A stretch of DNA of 64,000 nucleotides from Zygnema cylindricum (Eukaryota; Streptophyta; Zygnematophyceae; Zygnematales; Zygnemataceae): the NCBI GenBank assembly GCA_037447655.1, contig JBBHKE010000771.1, positions 348,342-412,341 of the forward strand, given 5' to 3'. The number at the start of each line of letters is the position of its first letter. Position 1 is the stretch's first letter. The translations under genes and the position numbers were made by a program. The notes under the pieces are model-generated. The model made no database searches. It had not been told where the DNA came from and saw only the letters and a program-made list of their open reading frames with translations. Below, piece by piece: positions 43,940 to 54,890 of the stretch.

Positions 43940-44640
43940 TAGGTGCAGGTTAAGGCTTAGTCATCATATCTGCTACAATCTTCTCATCTGCTAGATAACT
44001 AAGTTTCAAAATTGTGTTCATCTCATTCTCTCTTACAAAATGCAGCTTGATATTAATGTGTTTGCTTTTGAAATGATGACTCGGATTAGATGCAATCGCA
44101 ATAGTTGCCTGGTTATCTCATCACACTATTTGAGGTCTAGATTGCCTGAAGTGAAGTTCTTGAATGAGAGAATCTACCCAAAATAACTCCTTGACAGATG
44201 AGCTCGCTGCCATATATTCAGCCTCCGGTGTAGACTGAGCTGTTACCTTTTGAAGCTTGCTGCTTCAGCAGCATGTTCCACTACCAATCAACAAAATGAA
44301 TCCAGTGGTAGAACAGTGACTTGGCATGTCTCTTTAGGTTGCATTGTTCCAAGTCTGAATTTTGCCTTCATCTCCACCGAGAGCAAGTCGAAGAGTCCGT
44401 GTCACTGCAAAGTAGTGAAAAAAAAAATTGTTCCCTCCCAATCTGATTTTCTCGAATTTTGCAAAATCTGGCTAAAAGCACCAACTCTTGCTGCAATGTC
44501 CCGCCTTGTGTAGATTATCAAGTAGATTAGGTTGTGACAATCTACCTTGTATGGAATAGTTGCCAAAAAATTTGCCTCCTCTGACTCCAAAGCGTCGTCA
44601 AAAATGACTCCTCCATCTGTCTCCATGCCTTCCACTTTCT
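43940..44640 (-). pseudogene. Copia C RNase H
   Basis: The minus strand shows the RNase H C-terminal blocks in order (broken HHFKSKHI at 44,060-44,100, then the NYCDCI-type segment and the KGNSSVYTGG region near 44,220) and an upstream portion with RDIAARVGAFSQILQNSRKSDWE (44402-44635), the NxxRPDIA...SDWEA region. Stops and frameshifts are frequent. Confidence 0.7.
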
Positions 44641-45460
44641 ATTTATATTCTATGGGAGTGGCACTTCTCTTTGCCTTTGCCATGCCGAATTTTTCAAGCA
44701 CATTCCTTATCGCTTCCCGCTGCGTTAGATAGATTACTCTCCTATCTCTATCCATTTTTACTTTAATTCCAAGAATATACTTTGTCTCCCTTATATCCTT
44801 CATCTGAAATATTGAATTCAAGGCTGCATTTATTTTATTAATCTCATTCAATGACTTACTTAGCAACAACAAATAATCTATATACCGCAATTATATCTTC
44901 CCCTTCCATGACATAGACTAAGTGATCTGAACTAATCCTTACGAAGCCAAGATTGGTTTCAAACTCATCTAGTTTCTGATTCCATTGACGTGGAGCTTGC
45001 TTAAGACTGTACAAGGATTTTAACAGCTTACAAACTAGATTGTCTTTTTCGGTCTCTGTACATATTTTAGGCTTCTTCATATAAATTATTTGCTCTAAAT
45101 TTCTATGGAAGAAAGCAATCTTAACATCCATTTGATGTAATTCCATTTTTTCAATGGCCGCTAAAAACAACAAAATAATAACAGTTGGAGACCGGACAAC
45201 TAGAGAGAAAGTCTTTTCATAGTTTATTCCCTCCTTCTAACTATAGCCTTTTGCAACAAGCCTAGCCTTATATCTTTCAATAGAATAATCCGGATTCAAC
45301 TTAACTTTAAATACCCATTTACAGTGGATGTCCTTTCGTTCCGGTGGACGCTCCACAAGCTCCCAAGTTTGAGCCTCTATAATTAATCGCATTTCATCGT
45401 TAACTGCTAAGATCCATTGATCTTTTTCCGGAGCTGAAAAATCTTATTTTATTTTGACTT
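44639..45460 (-). pseudogene. Copia C reverse transcriptase
   Basis: 44856-45173 carries KMELHQMDVKIAFFHRNLEQ, then VCKLLKSLYSLKQAPRQWN. 44639-44890 continues with KDIRETKYILGIKVKMDRDRRVIYLTQ. The two frames meet at the active site near 44,880, where YVDD is corrupted (the frames give AVYRLF or RYIDYL). The N-terminal RT region up to about 45,460 is recognisable but interrupted. Confidence 0.8.
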
Positions 45461-46019
45461 GTTACAACGTGCTAGCAAAAAAAATAGCAGCTTCGCTGCT
45501 TTGCAACCTCCCAGCCTTCACCTGGTGCCAACGTCATGGATGAAAATAGAACAAACTCACAGCTTAGTGCTTTGCCTTGTTTCCTCCGAAAATCGGAGAC
45601 TGGAACTGTTGGATTGTAGGTTGCCGCCAAAAATTAAGAGGAAGAGGAGGATGAGTATCCTCCACAAATGGACAAATTGTAGTGTCCAAAGTGTGAGTAG
45701 GATATGTTTTGTTACTGACAAATAAATGAGAGGTGTTGGAAGAGGTAAAATGAACACTTTCAAAAATCACATATAATTTGATTTTGGAATTTTTCTCAAA
45801 ATCTATCATGCCAAAACTATCTACAGATTGACTCTCTTCTTTAACTTGAATATTTCTAGCAGTCAAAAGAGTATTGTTATCATTATTATATACTCTATAG
45901 CCTACGGACTCATCATTATATCTTATAAATATCTCGAGAACTGATTTCGAACTAAGCTTAGATATATAGAGATTATCGAAAATAAAGCATTTATTACCAA
46001 AGTCCCGCTATTGACTAAC
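45461..46019 (-). pseudogene. Copia C integrase C-terminal region
   Basis: The minus strand from 46,019 reads RKLNVSQ, stop, RDFGNKCFIFDNLYISKLSSKSVLEIFIRYN. This is the end of the copia integrase core and the start of the C-terminal domain. The following 45564-45866 frame (TARNIQVKEESQSVDSFG) is the variable linker to RT. The integrase core upstream is deleted at the LTR junction. Confidence 0.7.
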
Positions 46020-46457
46020 ATTTAGTTTTCCTCTTCGTGTAAATGTGGTCCCCAAATAAAACTGTACTTCTTTGTCCAACACAAGCAATCTTGACTTCTT
46101 TACAGACCAACACATATCCCTGAAATGCATCGAATCTTTGTACTCTTTTTGGAGTTACATACAATACTAAATCTTATCTTCGACAATTCATCCTGCACAC
46201 AAAATGATTAAGTTCAAAAAATCTTTCTTACACAAACTGTTATAGCTGCTATGGCTGCTCTGATCGGCTAACGCAACTGTGAGATAAGAGCAACGCAGCT
46301 GCAATGTCAGACTAACACAATATGGTAGCGTAGCAACGAAATTTAGATAAGACTAAAGGTTTCCAACTGCGATGTCAGATTTAGTACAACATGACAATAT
46401 AGCAACGAGAACATAGCAACGAGATATAGAGAGGACTAAAGGTTTCCAAAAACAACA
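46020..46457 (-). repeat. LTR of copia C (right copy, partial)
   Basis: Ends at 46457 in aacaaca, identical to the left copy end at 43862. Homology with the left copy runs leftwards to about 46,020, where it is joined to integrase sequence. Roughly half of the LTR is missing because of the internal deletion. Confidence 0.75.
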
Positions 46458-47045
46458 CTTGTGACTTAAAATCGCCAAAACGCCCATTTGGCTATGTTGG
46501 CTCCCATTGTGGCCATCCAATTAAAACCGACATTTAATTCTAGCCGTCGAAACAAATGTGCGATATATTTATTTCGTGAAGTACCCTCGTACGTACTAAA
46601 TATAACTCTGTCTATGTGCTAATCCTCAATTTACTTAGTTTAATGAATATTTCTAAGTGTACATCTATAAACAATTATCGCGCCCTATATATCTCAACAT
46701 TGGTCATAGACTATATGATAAACCTAATGGTTACCGACTATTTTGACGGACGGTAGGTACCAAGATCCAATCTTGGGTCTGTCATGTCTTTTGTAGTAAA
46801 TCTACCAAAATCATGCCACCAATCATGCCACTTTTAACTCTGGACAGTTCAAGCATTCATGGCTCTATTTCCTTCTCTAACATTTAGTGATTGCGGAAAG
46901 TATGGGTGCTTTAGAAAAGAGTTAGAAGCAGACCGCCTTTATTTTTTTTGTCTTTTATTTTACTAGTTAAACCTAGAAAAGTTCGATAAAAAAACATTAC
47001 TTTCTACACACCCCTTATTTTTTAGTCTACTTTAAATTTAAAGCC
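46458..47045 (-). repeat. Family-T LTR of copia H, right part
   Basis: Picks up the family-T LTR where 42,803 leaves it. The gacatttaattctagccgtcgaaacaaatg block matches 53,675-53,707 and 59,150-59,180. A degraded tRNA-like part (46,707-46,790) and the ttccttctctaacatttagtgattgcgg block follow. Copia H coding sequence begins just right of it. Confidence 0.65.
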
Positions 47046-48560
47046 ACACTTTTTCCTCCGAAAATGTAACTTAGGGCAAGGTAAAAGTTTAGTTATTATG
47101 TCCACTATCATCTCACTATCTGGGTTGTACTCTAAACTTATTATTTGTTATGTATCTTTTCTCTAACAAAACCAAATCTAAAATCCATATGTTGGGCTTT
47201 GAAGTGGTGTTTGGGACTTATTGAAATAACAATGGCCCCTTAATTATCACAAAAGATTTTCTACATACCACAATAAGATGACCAAGCTCACAAACCAAAA
47301 ACTTGACCTACATCAATTCTTTTATAGCCGAGCAAGAGGCTATATACTTAGCCTCCATGATGGACTGAGCAATAACCTTTAATTGTTTGCTGCTCAAGCA
47401 GCAAGCCCCATTTCCCATATGTAGCACATATCAAGAAATGCATCACCTCATAAGAGCATCCTCAAAACTGGCATCACTCCTAGTGGTGATGTGAGTATTG
47501 TCCCCATCCAAATTCAACCATAGATCCCTAGTCCCTACCAGATATCTGAATACTCTCTTTGATGGCTCTTCATCTCTTTTAGTGGGAAGTTTAAGACTCT
47601 TTCTCAACACTCCCACCGCTGCAGCTAAATATGGCCGAGTGCAATTCATAAAGTAAATTAAGATGCCTACTACTTGTCTATAGAATATATTATGTATGAA
47701 ATTTAGCTTTTCAGGCCCTTAATCATCATCGAAAATATTAACTCCTTCTTTTAAACTCACCTCACTGCTTTTCTTTAGTTCTATCGGAGTGGTACAACAA
47801 TTTCTTTTATCCATCTCAAACTTTTTGATCATATTCCCAATAGCCTCTTTTTGAGTTAAACTGATTATTCTCTTATCTTTGTCTCTCTCAACATGAATAC
47901 CCCGAATGTATCTTGCCTCTTCATATCTTTCATTTCAAATCTACCATTTAGATCTTTATTTAGTTTATTGATTTTATTCATGAATTACTCAATACAACGA
48001 AATCATCAATGTAAATGGCAATAAGGATTATACCATCATTATCTTCAAACAGGTAAATTGAGTGATCTGAATTGACCCGAATGTATCCCAAACCGGTAAA
48101 AAACTCATCAAGCTCTTTGTTTCACTGTCGGGGCACTTTTTTCAGGCTTTAGAGAGACTTGATCAATCGTCATACCTTGCTCTCTTCTCTTTGTTCCACA
48201 AATCCTTCGGGTTGTCTCACAAAGATTTCCTTTTCGAGTTCTCCATGCAAGAATGTTGTCTTGATGTCCATCTGCGCTGCCCCCAAACAGAGAAGGATAC
48301 GGAGGAAGGGAAATTTAACGATCGAAGCTAAGGTTTTTTTATAGTCAATTCCCTCTTTTTCTTAGTAAACCTTTTGGCCGAGCCTTATGACGCTCAATAG
48401 AGTTATCTGGATTGAGTTTTAGTTTGAAAACCTTCTTACACCCATTTAGTTTTCGGTCAGGTTGGCATCCTACCAGCTCTTAAGCATTGGCCGCCATAAT
48501 TGAGGCCATCTCCTTATTAATAACTATCTTTTTTCAGTTTCTCTCCGGAAAATTCAATGT
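47046..48560 (-). pseudogene. Copia H reverse transcriptase and RNase H
   Basis: RNase H remnants run at 47,090-47,440. 47443-47649 contains NCTRPYLAAAVGVLRKSLK and RVFRYLVGTRDLWLNL, almost the same as E (54,660-54,780). The RT active site near 48,005-48,030 reads IAIYIDDFVVLS. Upstream, VRQPEGFVEQ- and HGELEKEIF-like blocks (48,190-48,250) and the RT N-terminus run to about 48,540. It is clearly related to E and is an older member of the same family. Confidence 0.75.
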
Positions 48561-49437
48561 CTGTTTATAAATTTGAGGTTCATCAAAATGAGAGTGTTTG
48601 GTTAAGTTGTTGTTGATTAGTTTTTTTTGCAATATTTTGATGTTTCTCCTTTCGTTTCACAATCTACCGCAAGATAGATGGATGTCGTGGATTCTTTTTA
48701 ACAAATTCTTTTTCTCCCCTCTTTTATTAGTTCCGGTTCAATTTCCACCACGTCTTCTGCTTTTGGTCGGTCTGTCACTTGAGATACCACTGTCGGTTCT
48801 TTTCGGTCTGATCTGTACCTCCAAGATTATCAACTTCTCGGAAACTTGGATAGGGAGGGAGCTCAAAGTTATCATTTTTTTTTGACTCAAATCTGATTTT
48901 AATTGATTTTGTGTACTTAAAGGGATGTACAAATTTTCTTGTCATCCATAACTATTAGGTGTTTAGCTAAAATTATATCTTCCATTTTAAGATCATAAAC
49001 TCTATATCTTTTTATAACCTCCTCATATTCTAGCAGATATCTTGGTTTTCTTTTAGGATCTAACTTCTAGTTTGAGTGGTCTGTATCTAAAATGAACACT
49101 TGACTACCGGTAAACCTTCAAGTGTGATATTTTTGGTTTTTCGGCCAATCTATCTCTTATAGGGTGTTTGTCATTTAAATGCTGAAGTAAAAACTTTTTT
49201 TTTTTAAGATAGTTGGCATACTTCATTTCTTCAGCCTAGTATGTTTTACCTATCTTTTTATCCGACAACATACTTTTGGCGTTATCACTCAGTGTCTTGT
49301 TTTACATCTTGGCTACACCATTTTTTTCTAGATTTTCTAGAACTATCTTTTGGTGTTGTACTCCATCATCTTTCAAAAAATCCTCAAACTGATTAGAGGT
49401 ATACAATTGTTCTGAGACATTTAACTCAGAAATTTAA
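48561..49437 (-). pseudogene. Copia H integrase (C-terminal two thirds)
   Basis: From 49,437 leftwards the minus strand reads SEQLYTSNQFEDFLKDDGVQHQ, then LEKNGVAKM, stop, NKTLSDNAKSMLSDKKIG, the copia integrase core after the second catalytic Asp. The Glu in NGVAE is Lys or lost. The C-terminal domain and linker follow to 48,560. The frame is interrupted at 49,437 by the D/F LTR. The N-terminal part was not found in the window. Confidence 0.7.
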
Positions 49438-50271
49438 CCGCTGGAATCGAAAACGTTGAAGATGTCGGTGTAGTTATCGCAAAACGAAACCAAACAAAGA
49501 ACTTTCACAAAAATCGGTCTAAAATACAACAGCTTCAACAGTTGATAAAACACAAAATAGTGACATAATAGTTTTTTTAATCTAAAAGAATGTAGACAAT
49601 ATCGGTATGAACACACAAACAAAATTACAAACAATTTTGCCCATAGATATGTGAGATATTCACAGAAAAAATCGCCTAAAACAGGTTGTACAATTTTTGA
49701 CTACAGAGTATTCATTCATACAAAATTGTCTAAGTCTTACTCATATACAGTGCAGCTTATGCTGGTGAAAGTACGGATGCATACTTGAGGTAAAATAGCT
49801 ACCTAACACATTTAATACGGCAAATATAATCGAACAGAACAAGGTACGTCATACAAAAAAATGTTACACTAATCACCTAACCACACAAAGACAAAAATCA
49901 GTTCAACCAAATATTTACAAAAGAGTAGGATTTTGTGTCATTTTTCGTATATGTGTTTCACACGGACTAGCATTTTTCGGCGGTCTGTGTTTGCCGCGTA
50001 CATATTGGATTCGGTATCGTAAACAAATCTCCATGTGAAATTTCGTCTTCAAGTGTATCTATGCATTAATAAACGGATATTCTTGAGTGTCTTCTATCCT
50101 GTAATGACGTGTGTTTTGGGAGTGTATACAAATATGTATTCCCTATTGAGATACTATAACATCAATTCTAGTTTGTAATGGACGGAACTTACAACCAAAT
50201 ATATGCTAAGTCGTAAAACTCTCTCCCTCACACTTGAAGCATAGAGAGGACTAAAGGTTTTCAAAACAATA
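49438..50271 (-). repeat. 3' LTR of copia D/F
   Basis: Matches the 5' LTR remnant at 61,292-61,735 (aactttcacaaaaatcggtctaaaat at 49,500 against 61,367; tctaagtc..tactcatataca at 49,727 against 61,587; cacattaaatacggc-like at 49,807 and 61,660). The right end caata at 50267-50271 gives TATTG on the minus strand, a mutated TG terminus. It is followed by a purine tract on the minus strand (ctcccctaaag on plus). Confidence 0.7.
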
Positions 50272-51960
50272 CTCCCCTAAAGCTTTAGACTCTGCTAGCC
50301 ACTTAAGCCACATGCCTCTGCGCAAAACTATAATTTAGGTGTAGGCACAGGTTAAATTATCATGTAGGCAACCATATGCTTATTCGTAAATAAATGAGTT
50401 TCAAAACTCTTCCCATAACCTTCTCTCTCACTAAATGTAGCTTGATATCAATGTGTTTGCTCTTAAAGTGATTGCTAGGGTTAGATGCAATAGCAATAGC
50501 CGCCTGATTGTCACACCACACTATCTAAGGTCCTGACTGCATAAACAAAAGCTTTCGAGAGGAGACTTTACCAAAAGCACCTCATTGACAAATGAGGTGG
50601 CTGCCATGTAACTAGCCTCCAAAGTAAACTTAGTTGTTACCTATTGAAGTTTGCTCCTCAAACCGCTTGTCTCACTTCTAATCTTTAAAACATATCCGAT
50701 GGTAGAGGGTCGGCTTGACATATTTCCATTGTTCGCATCCGTCAATGTCTAAATTTTTATTTTCTCTCAACCGAGATAAAGTTATATAAGACTTTGACAA
50801 TCTACTTGTATAGAATGGAAAACATAAAATCAGCCTCATCGACTCTAAAGAGTCATCAATCACAACCCTTCCAATCTTTAAAATTTATCAAATGGTAGAG
50901 CGTTTGCTTGGCATATCTCCCTAGCTCGCATCGCTCCATGTCTGAATTTTTAATTCCTCTTAACCGAGATAGAGTTAGATAAGACTCTTGACAATCTATT
51001 TGTAAGGAACGGAAGATATAGAATCTGCCTCCTCAACTGTAAAGAGTCATCAATCACAACCACACCATCTGATTCTTTCCCCTCTATTTTTTGTCTACAC
51101 TCCATGGGAGTAGCACTTCGCTTTGCTCCTGACATGCCGAACCTTTCAAGCATGTTCCCAATGACTTCTTTCTGTGTCGAGTCAATATACTTGTAAGGAA
51201 TGGAAAATATAGAATCTGCCTCTTTAGCTTTAAAGAATCATCAATCACAACCCCACCATCTGATTTTTTTCCCCTCTATTTTTTGTCTGAACTCCATGGG
51301 AGCGGCACTTCCTTTTGCTTCTGACATGCCGAGCCTTTCAAGCATGTTCCCAATGACTTCTTTCTGTGCAAATAAATTAGTCTCTCTTTTCAATCCCTTT
51401 TACCTGAATTCCCAAAATATATTTAGCTTCGCCTAAATCTTTCATTTCAAACCTAGAATTTAGAGTTGTTTTTCTTTTGTTGATTTCATTAATGGATTTG
51501 CTCAGCAACCACATGTTATCAACATAAACAACACTATAAATCACTCCATCTTCCCTTCTATGATATAAATTGAATGATCTGAACTGATTATAGAAAAACC
51601 AATATTTTTCAGAAATTCATCTAATTTTAGGTTCAACTGTCGTATAGCTTGCTTTAGACCATAAAGAGACTTCAACAATTTACAAACCATATTATCTTTC
51701 CCTTTTTTGGCATATCCCTCTGGTTGCTTCAAATAACGAACTTCTTTTAAGTCTCCATGCAAGAAAGCAGTCTTCACATCCATTTGATGCAGTTCCATAT
51801 CTTCTATTGTTGTTAAAGATAAAAGAGTCCTAACAATATGAAAACTAACTTCAAGCGAAATAATCTTTTCCTAATCAATGTTCATTTTTAGCTATACCAT
51901 TTAGCAACTAGCTTATTCTTATACCTCTCAATGGTTTTATCCGGATTCTACTTTAACTTG
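50272..51960 (-). pseudogene. Copia D/F reverse transcriptase and RNase H
   Basis: RT: 51541-51798 reads MELHQMDVKTAFLHGDLKEV, then VCKLLKSLYGLKQ. The active site near 51,515-51,530 is VVYVDN, the second Asp of YVDD being Asn. 50950-51153 covers the LERFGMSGAKRSATPMECR region. Tandem copies of a ~191-bp segment spanning this part interrupt it. RNase H remnants run at 50,340-50,660. The N-terminal RT region to 51,960 is recognisable with stops. Confidence 0.8.
50698..51372 (-). repeat. ~191-194-bp tandem duplications in copia D/F RT
   Basis: The block atggtagag... at 50,698 recurs at 50,892 (period 194), and the block tgtaaggaa...ggaa.atatagaatctgcctc at 51,001 recurs at 51,192 (period 191). 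The result is about three overlapping copies of a segment from the RT thumb region. The units at 51,001 and 51,192 are close in sequence. Confidence 0.8.
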
Positions 51961-52867
51961 AATACCCATTTACAACAGATCGCTTTCCGATCCGGTGAAA
52001 GTTCTACAAGCTACCACGTTTGAGCCTCCATGTTAGACTTTATCTCGTCATTTGCCGCATCAATCCACATATTTTTTTTTCGGAACTGAAAAAGATTCTT
52101 CTATGGTAGAAAGCTCCCTTTTGTTTTCAGAATAAGCATGATCCAAAATGTCACCTCTCAACCGACTGTTTTGTCTTCTTCCACCCGAGAAATCTGAAAC
52201 GAGAACTATTTGTCTCGGTGTGCTATTGAAAGAGGGGAGGGAGGAGAAGGGGGAGGAGGAAAAGTTTAATAGTAGTTGCAAGAGCACGTAGATCATGCAA
52301 CCCGAAAACATGTTGCAGTCTAGATATAAAGGAAAAAACCACGATTCCTTGAATAGAATGTGCTCAAGGATGACATATTCTTACTGGTTTTTGTCTTTTT
52401 TGCCTCATTCATGCTAAAACATCGACACTTGAATTTTTTCTTTGATCTGAACATTCATAGCAATCTGAATTGCATTTTTTTGAGGATTATACACTTTAAA
52501 TCCTACAAATTCATCATGATAGACCAAAAATATCCCAAGTACAGATTTTAGATTTAATTTCCAATTTGAAAGATTATCCAACATAAAACATTTACTTTTA
52601 AAGAATCTAAAGTGATTAACATTCGGCTTCCTTTTTGTCCACATTTCGTAAGGTGTTTTATCTTTTACAGATCTGGGAACTATTATTTGTTTAATGTAAG
52701 AACACGTTAAAAAACTTCCTTCCAAAATTTAGGATCCACACCCTTATCCATCATCATAAATTTAGCACATTCAATGAAGGTCTTATTGAGTATTTCAGCC
52801 ACACTATTCCGTTCAATGGTGTAAGAAACAGTAAACTTATGAGAATTTCCATTTTTTTTTAAGTATT
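51961..52867 (-). pseudogene. Copia D/F integrase, C-terminal half
   Basis: 52707-52867 begins AEYLKKNGNSHKFTVSYTIERNSVAE, where the catalytic Glu is kept, then ILNKTFIECAKFMMMDKGVDPKFWKE. 52414-52725 continues with PRSVKDKTPYEMWTKRKPNVNHFRFFKSKCFMLDN and the C-terminal domain. The linker to RT runs to 51,960. An upstream methionine at 52892 belongs to the E LTR, not to this gene. Confidence 0.85.
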
Positions 52868-52872
52868 CAGCA
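52868..52872. other. Target-site duplication of copia E (left), CAGCA
   Basis: cagca at 52868-52872 abuts the 3' LTR of E. The same five bases at 59611-59615 abut the 5' LTR. Removing E plus one copy makes the D/F integrase coding frame continuous. This is a perfect 5-bp duplication, the standard size for copia elements. Confidence 0.9.
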
Positions 52873-53182
52873 TGCAATTCTGTGTCCTCCATTGGACAAC
52901 ATTATACACGAAGCCTCTAGGTACTGTTTAACTAACCCACTTAAAGCCAGAATCACTACTGTCCAAGATGGCAAACTGACAATTTGACTACACCTTTGTG
53001 TAGCTTGGACTCCCTTGAGTCCATAGCAAAATTAATCACTCAAAACGACCAACCAGCCAATAAGTTATTATCCGGCAAAAATGCCAATTTTATATAAAGC
53101 TCTCTTAAAGAGAGAAGACTATCTACTAGATTTTCCTAAGTCCCAAATCCCTCTCACAACCCCAATCTACTGAAATACGAAC

Positions 53183-53698
53183 CAATCACATGACTATAAA
53201 GTACAGAATTGTACTATGGTCGGTGTCTTTTCTGTACGGCCTGTGTACGACAAGGCCAATTGTACTATGGTCGGTTTCCTTTCTGTATGACCTGTGTACG
53301 ATAAGGCTAATGAGCAAACACGTGTCACTTTTCCACTCGTCCGTATATTCCCCGGAATTCCCACGACCAAATATCATCTCTCCACGTGGCGCTAGGTCCT
53401 GCCACGTCCATAAACGTAAAAGTGACCATTCCGCAATCTCCAATCACATGACTATGAAGTACAAAATTGTACTATGGTCGGTGTCTTTTTTGTAAGGCCT
53501 GTTTACCACAAGGCCAATGAGCAGACGTGTGTCACTTTTTCACTCGTCCGTATATTCCACTGAATTCCCGCGACCAAATGTTATCTCTCCACGTGGCGCT
53601 AGGTCATGTGACGTCCATAAACGTCAAAGTGACCATTGCGCGATCTCGGTAGTGATATGCGCCGTCGGATTTAATCCGACATTAAATGTCGACCGTCG
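53183..53698 (-). repeat. 258-bp tandem duplication in E 3' LTR, with nested 50-bp repeat
   Basis: caatcacatgacta starts both units (53183 and 53441). Within the first unit a 50-bp piece (aattgtactatggtcgg at 53208 and 53258) is duplicated again. Each 258-bp unit has a ccacgtggc G-box (53382-53390 and 53589-53597) and GTAC motifs. The 5' LTR has one unit only. Confidence 0.85.
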
Positions 53699-53851
53699 AA
53701 ACAAATATCCGCTTGATTTCTTTCGTGCGAAATGACGTCCGCATTGAAATACTTTAACTAGTTCTATGTTTCTTTGTTCACATTTCAATTAATCGGCTTC
53801 AAGATTATGTATCAATTTGAGTACGTATCACACCCTATGCATTTTAATAGA

Positions 53852-53930
53852 CTTCACGATAGAATGGTTAGAGGTAACGGCTACGCCGTATTCTACCAGT
53901 CGGAGGTTCGAGTCCTACCGGACTGAACCT
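53852..53930 (+). promoter_or_regulatory. tRNA-like A-box/B-box sequence in E 3' LTR
   Basis: On plus, tagaatggttagaggtaac (53860-53878) resembles the A-box/D-arm, and GGTTCGAGTCC (53905-53915) is a perfect B-box. The T-arm can form four of five pairs. The acceptor stem does not pair well. It is antisense to E. The 5' LTR has a weaker version at 59,328-59,400. Confidence 0.6.
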
Positions 53931-54167
53931 TTTGTTTGAGAGTGATATTTGTCACTCTTTAGTCCTGCCTGCAAAACTAAGGGAGCCATGGCTTAACCAC
54001 CCTCTTTATCCTTTAGTGACTACAACAAGTATGGGGCTATAGAGAGGAGGTGAAGATAGGTTGTCTACCTTTTTTTTTCCTTTTATACTAACCTATTTAC
54101 ACCTAGAAAACACTCAAGAAATCAATCAATTTAAACATTACCCTTATTTTCTAGTCTAGTTTTAACT

Positions 54168-54890
54168 TTAGTTTAGTTCACATTTTTTTTGGCAATATTT
54201 CAATTTAGGAGATAGCACATGTTTTGTCATCATATCAGCCACCATTTCCTCATCACATATATGTATAAGATTCACAATCTTAATCTCAACCTTTTCTCTT
54301 ACAAAATTCAAACATATGTCCATTTGCTTAGCTTTGAAATGATGTTTTGGATTTATTGCAATTGTAATGACAGCTTGATTATCACTATACACTTCATGTA
54401 CTCCCTCTTTCATATATCCCAGTTCTTGCAACAAGGACTTGACCCACATGAATTCTTTCACAGCAGAACAAAAGGCAATGTACTCAGCCTCCATAGTAGA
54501 CTGAGCAACCACTTTTTGTTGTTTACCGCTCTAACAGCAAGCACTTTCCACCACATACAACACATATGTAGAAGTGCATCTTCTCATAGGTGCGTCCCCA
54601 TAACTGGCATCACTCCAAGTAGTGATATCAGTGTGCTCCCCTCTGAAATGCAACCATAAGTCTCTAGTTCCTACCAGATATCTCATGACTCTCTTGGCTG
54701 CCTCCCAGTCTCTCTTACTAGGATCATTAAGACTCATACTGAGTACTCCAACTGCTGCTACTATGTACGGCCTGGTACAGTTTATAAAATAGATCAAACT
54801 TTTTACGACCTGTCTATAAGGGATAGACTTCATAAACTCTTTCTCCTCTGGACTCATCTGATCATCCAAGATCATCACTCCTTCGCACTT
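54168..54890 (-). pseudogene. Copia E RNase H
   Basis: 54531-54878 reads SLIYFINCTRPYIVAAVGVLS, KRDWEAAKRVMRYLVGTRDLWL and ITTWSDASYGDAPMRRCTSTYVL with the first catalytic Asp. After a stop near 54,530, 54168-54512 continues MVAQSTMEAEYIAFCSAVKEF (Glu), VYSDNQAVITIA (Asp) and HHFKAKQMDICLNFVREK, ending LSPKLKYCQKKCELN. Catalytic acids are all present. One stop separates the halves. Confidence 0.9.

Larger units (their letters stand above)
42804..46457 (-). mobile_element. Copia C, inserted in the copia H LTR (deleted)
   Basis: Contains, from right: a partial LTR (46,020-46,457), integrase C-terminus, RT, RNase H, a second LTR (about 42,890-43,862) and a short Gag stub (42,804-42,889). Gag, protease and most of integrase are missing, with the right LTR joined directly to integrase. 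The element splits the family-T LTR of H. The Gag stub beyond the left LTR means the left boundary is not a clean LTR end. Confidence 0.7.
52873..54137 (-). repeat. 3' LTR of copia E (1,265 bp)
   Basis: Ends tgcaattctg at the left and tttaaaca at the right (TGTTTAAATTG on minus). It matches 58600-59610 except for an extra 258-bp tandem copy in the U3 part (53183-53698). A TATA box reads CTTTATATAAAA on the minus strand (53088-53099). It also holds the GTAC-rich core, G-box-like sites and a tRNA-like sequence. Confidence 0.9.

Noticed and set aside
45459-45725. 88-codon plus-strand ORF
   Set aside because: It is antisense to the copia C integrase-RT linker.
52707-52892. A single integrase gene starting MEDTEL at 52892
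   Set aside because: The first codons belong to the end of the E LTR, and integrase coding starts only at the junction at 52,867.
53860-53930. A functional tRNA gene on the plus strand
   Set aside because: The B-box is perfect, but the acceptor stem does not form and the sequence is part of the E LTR.
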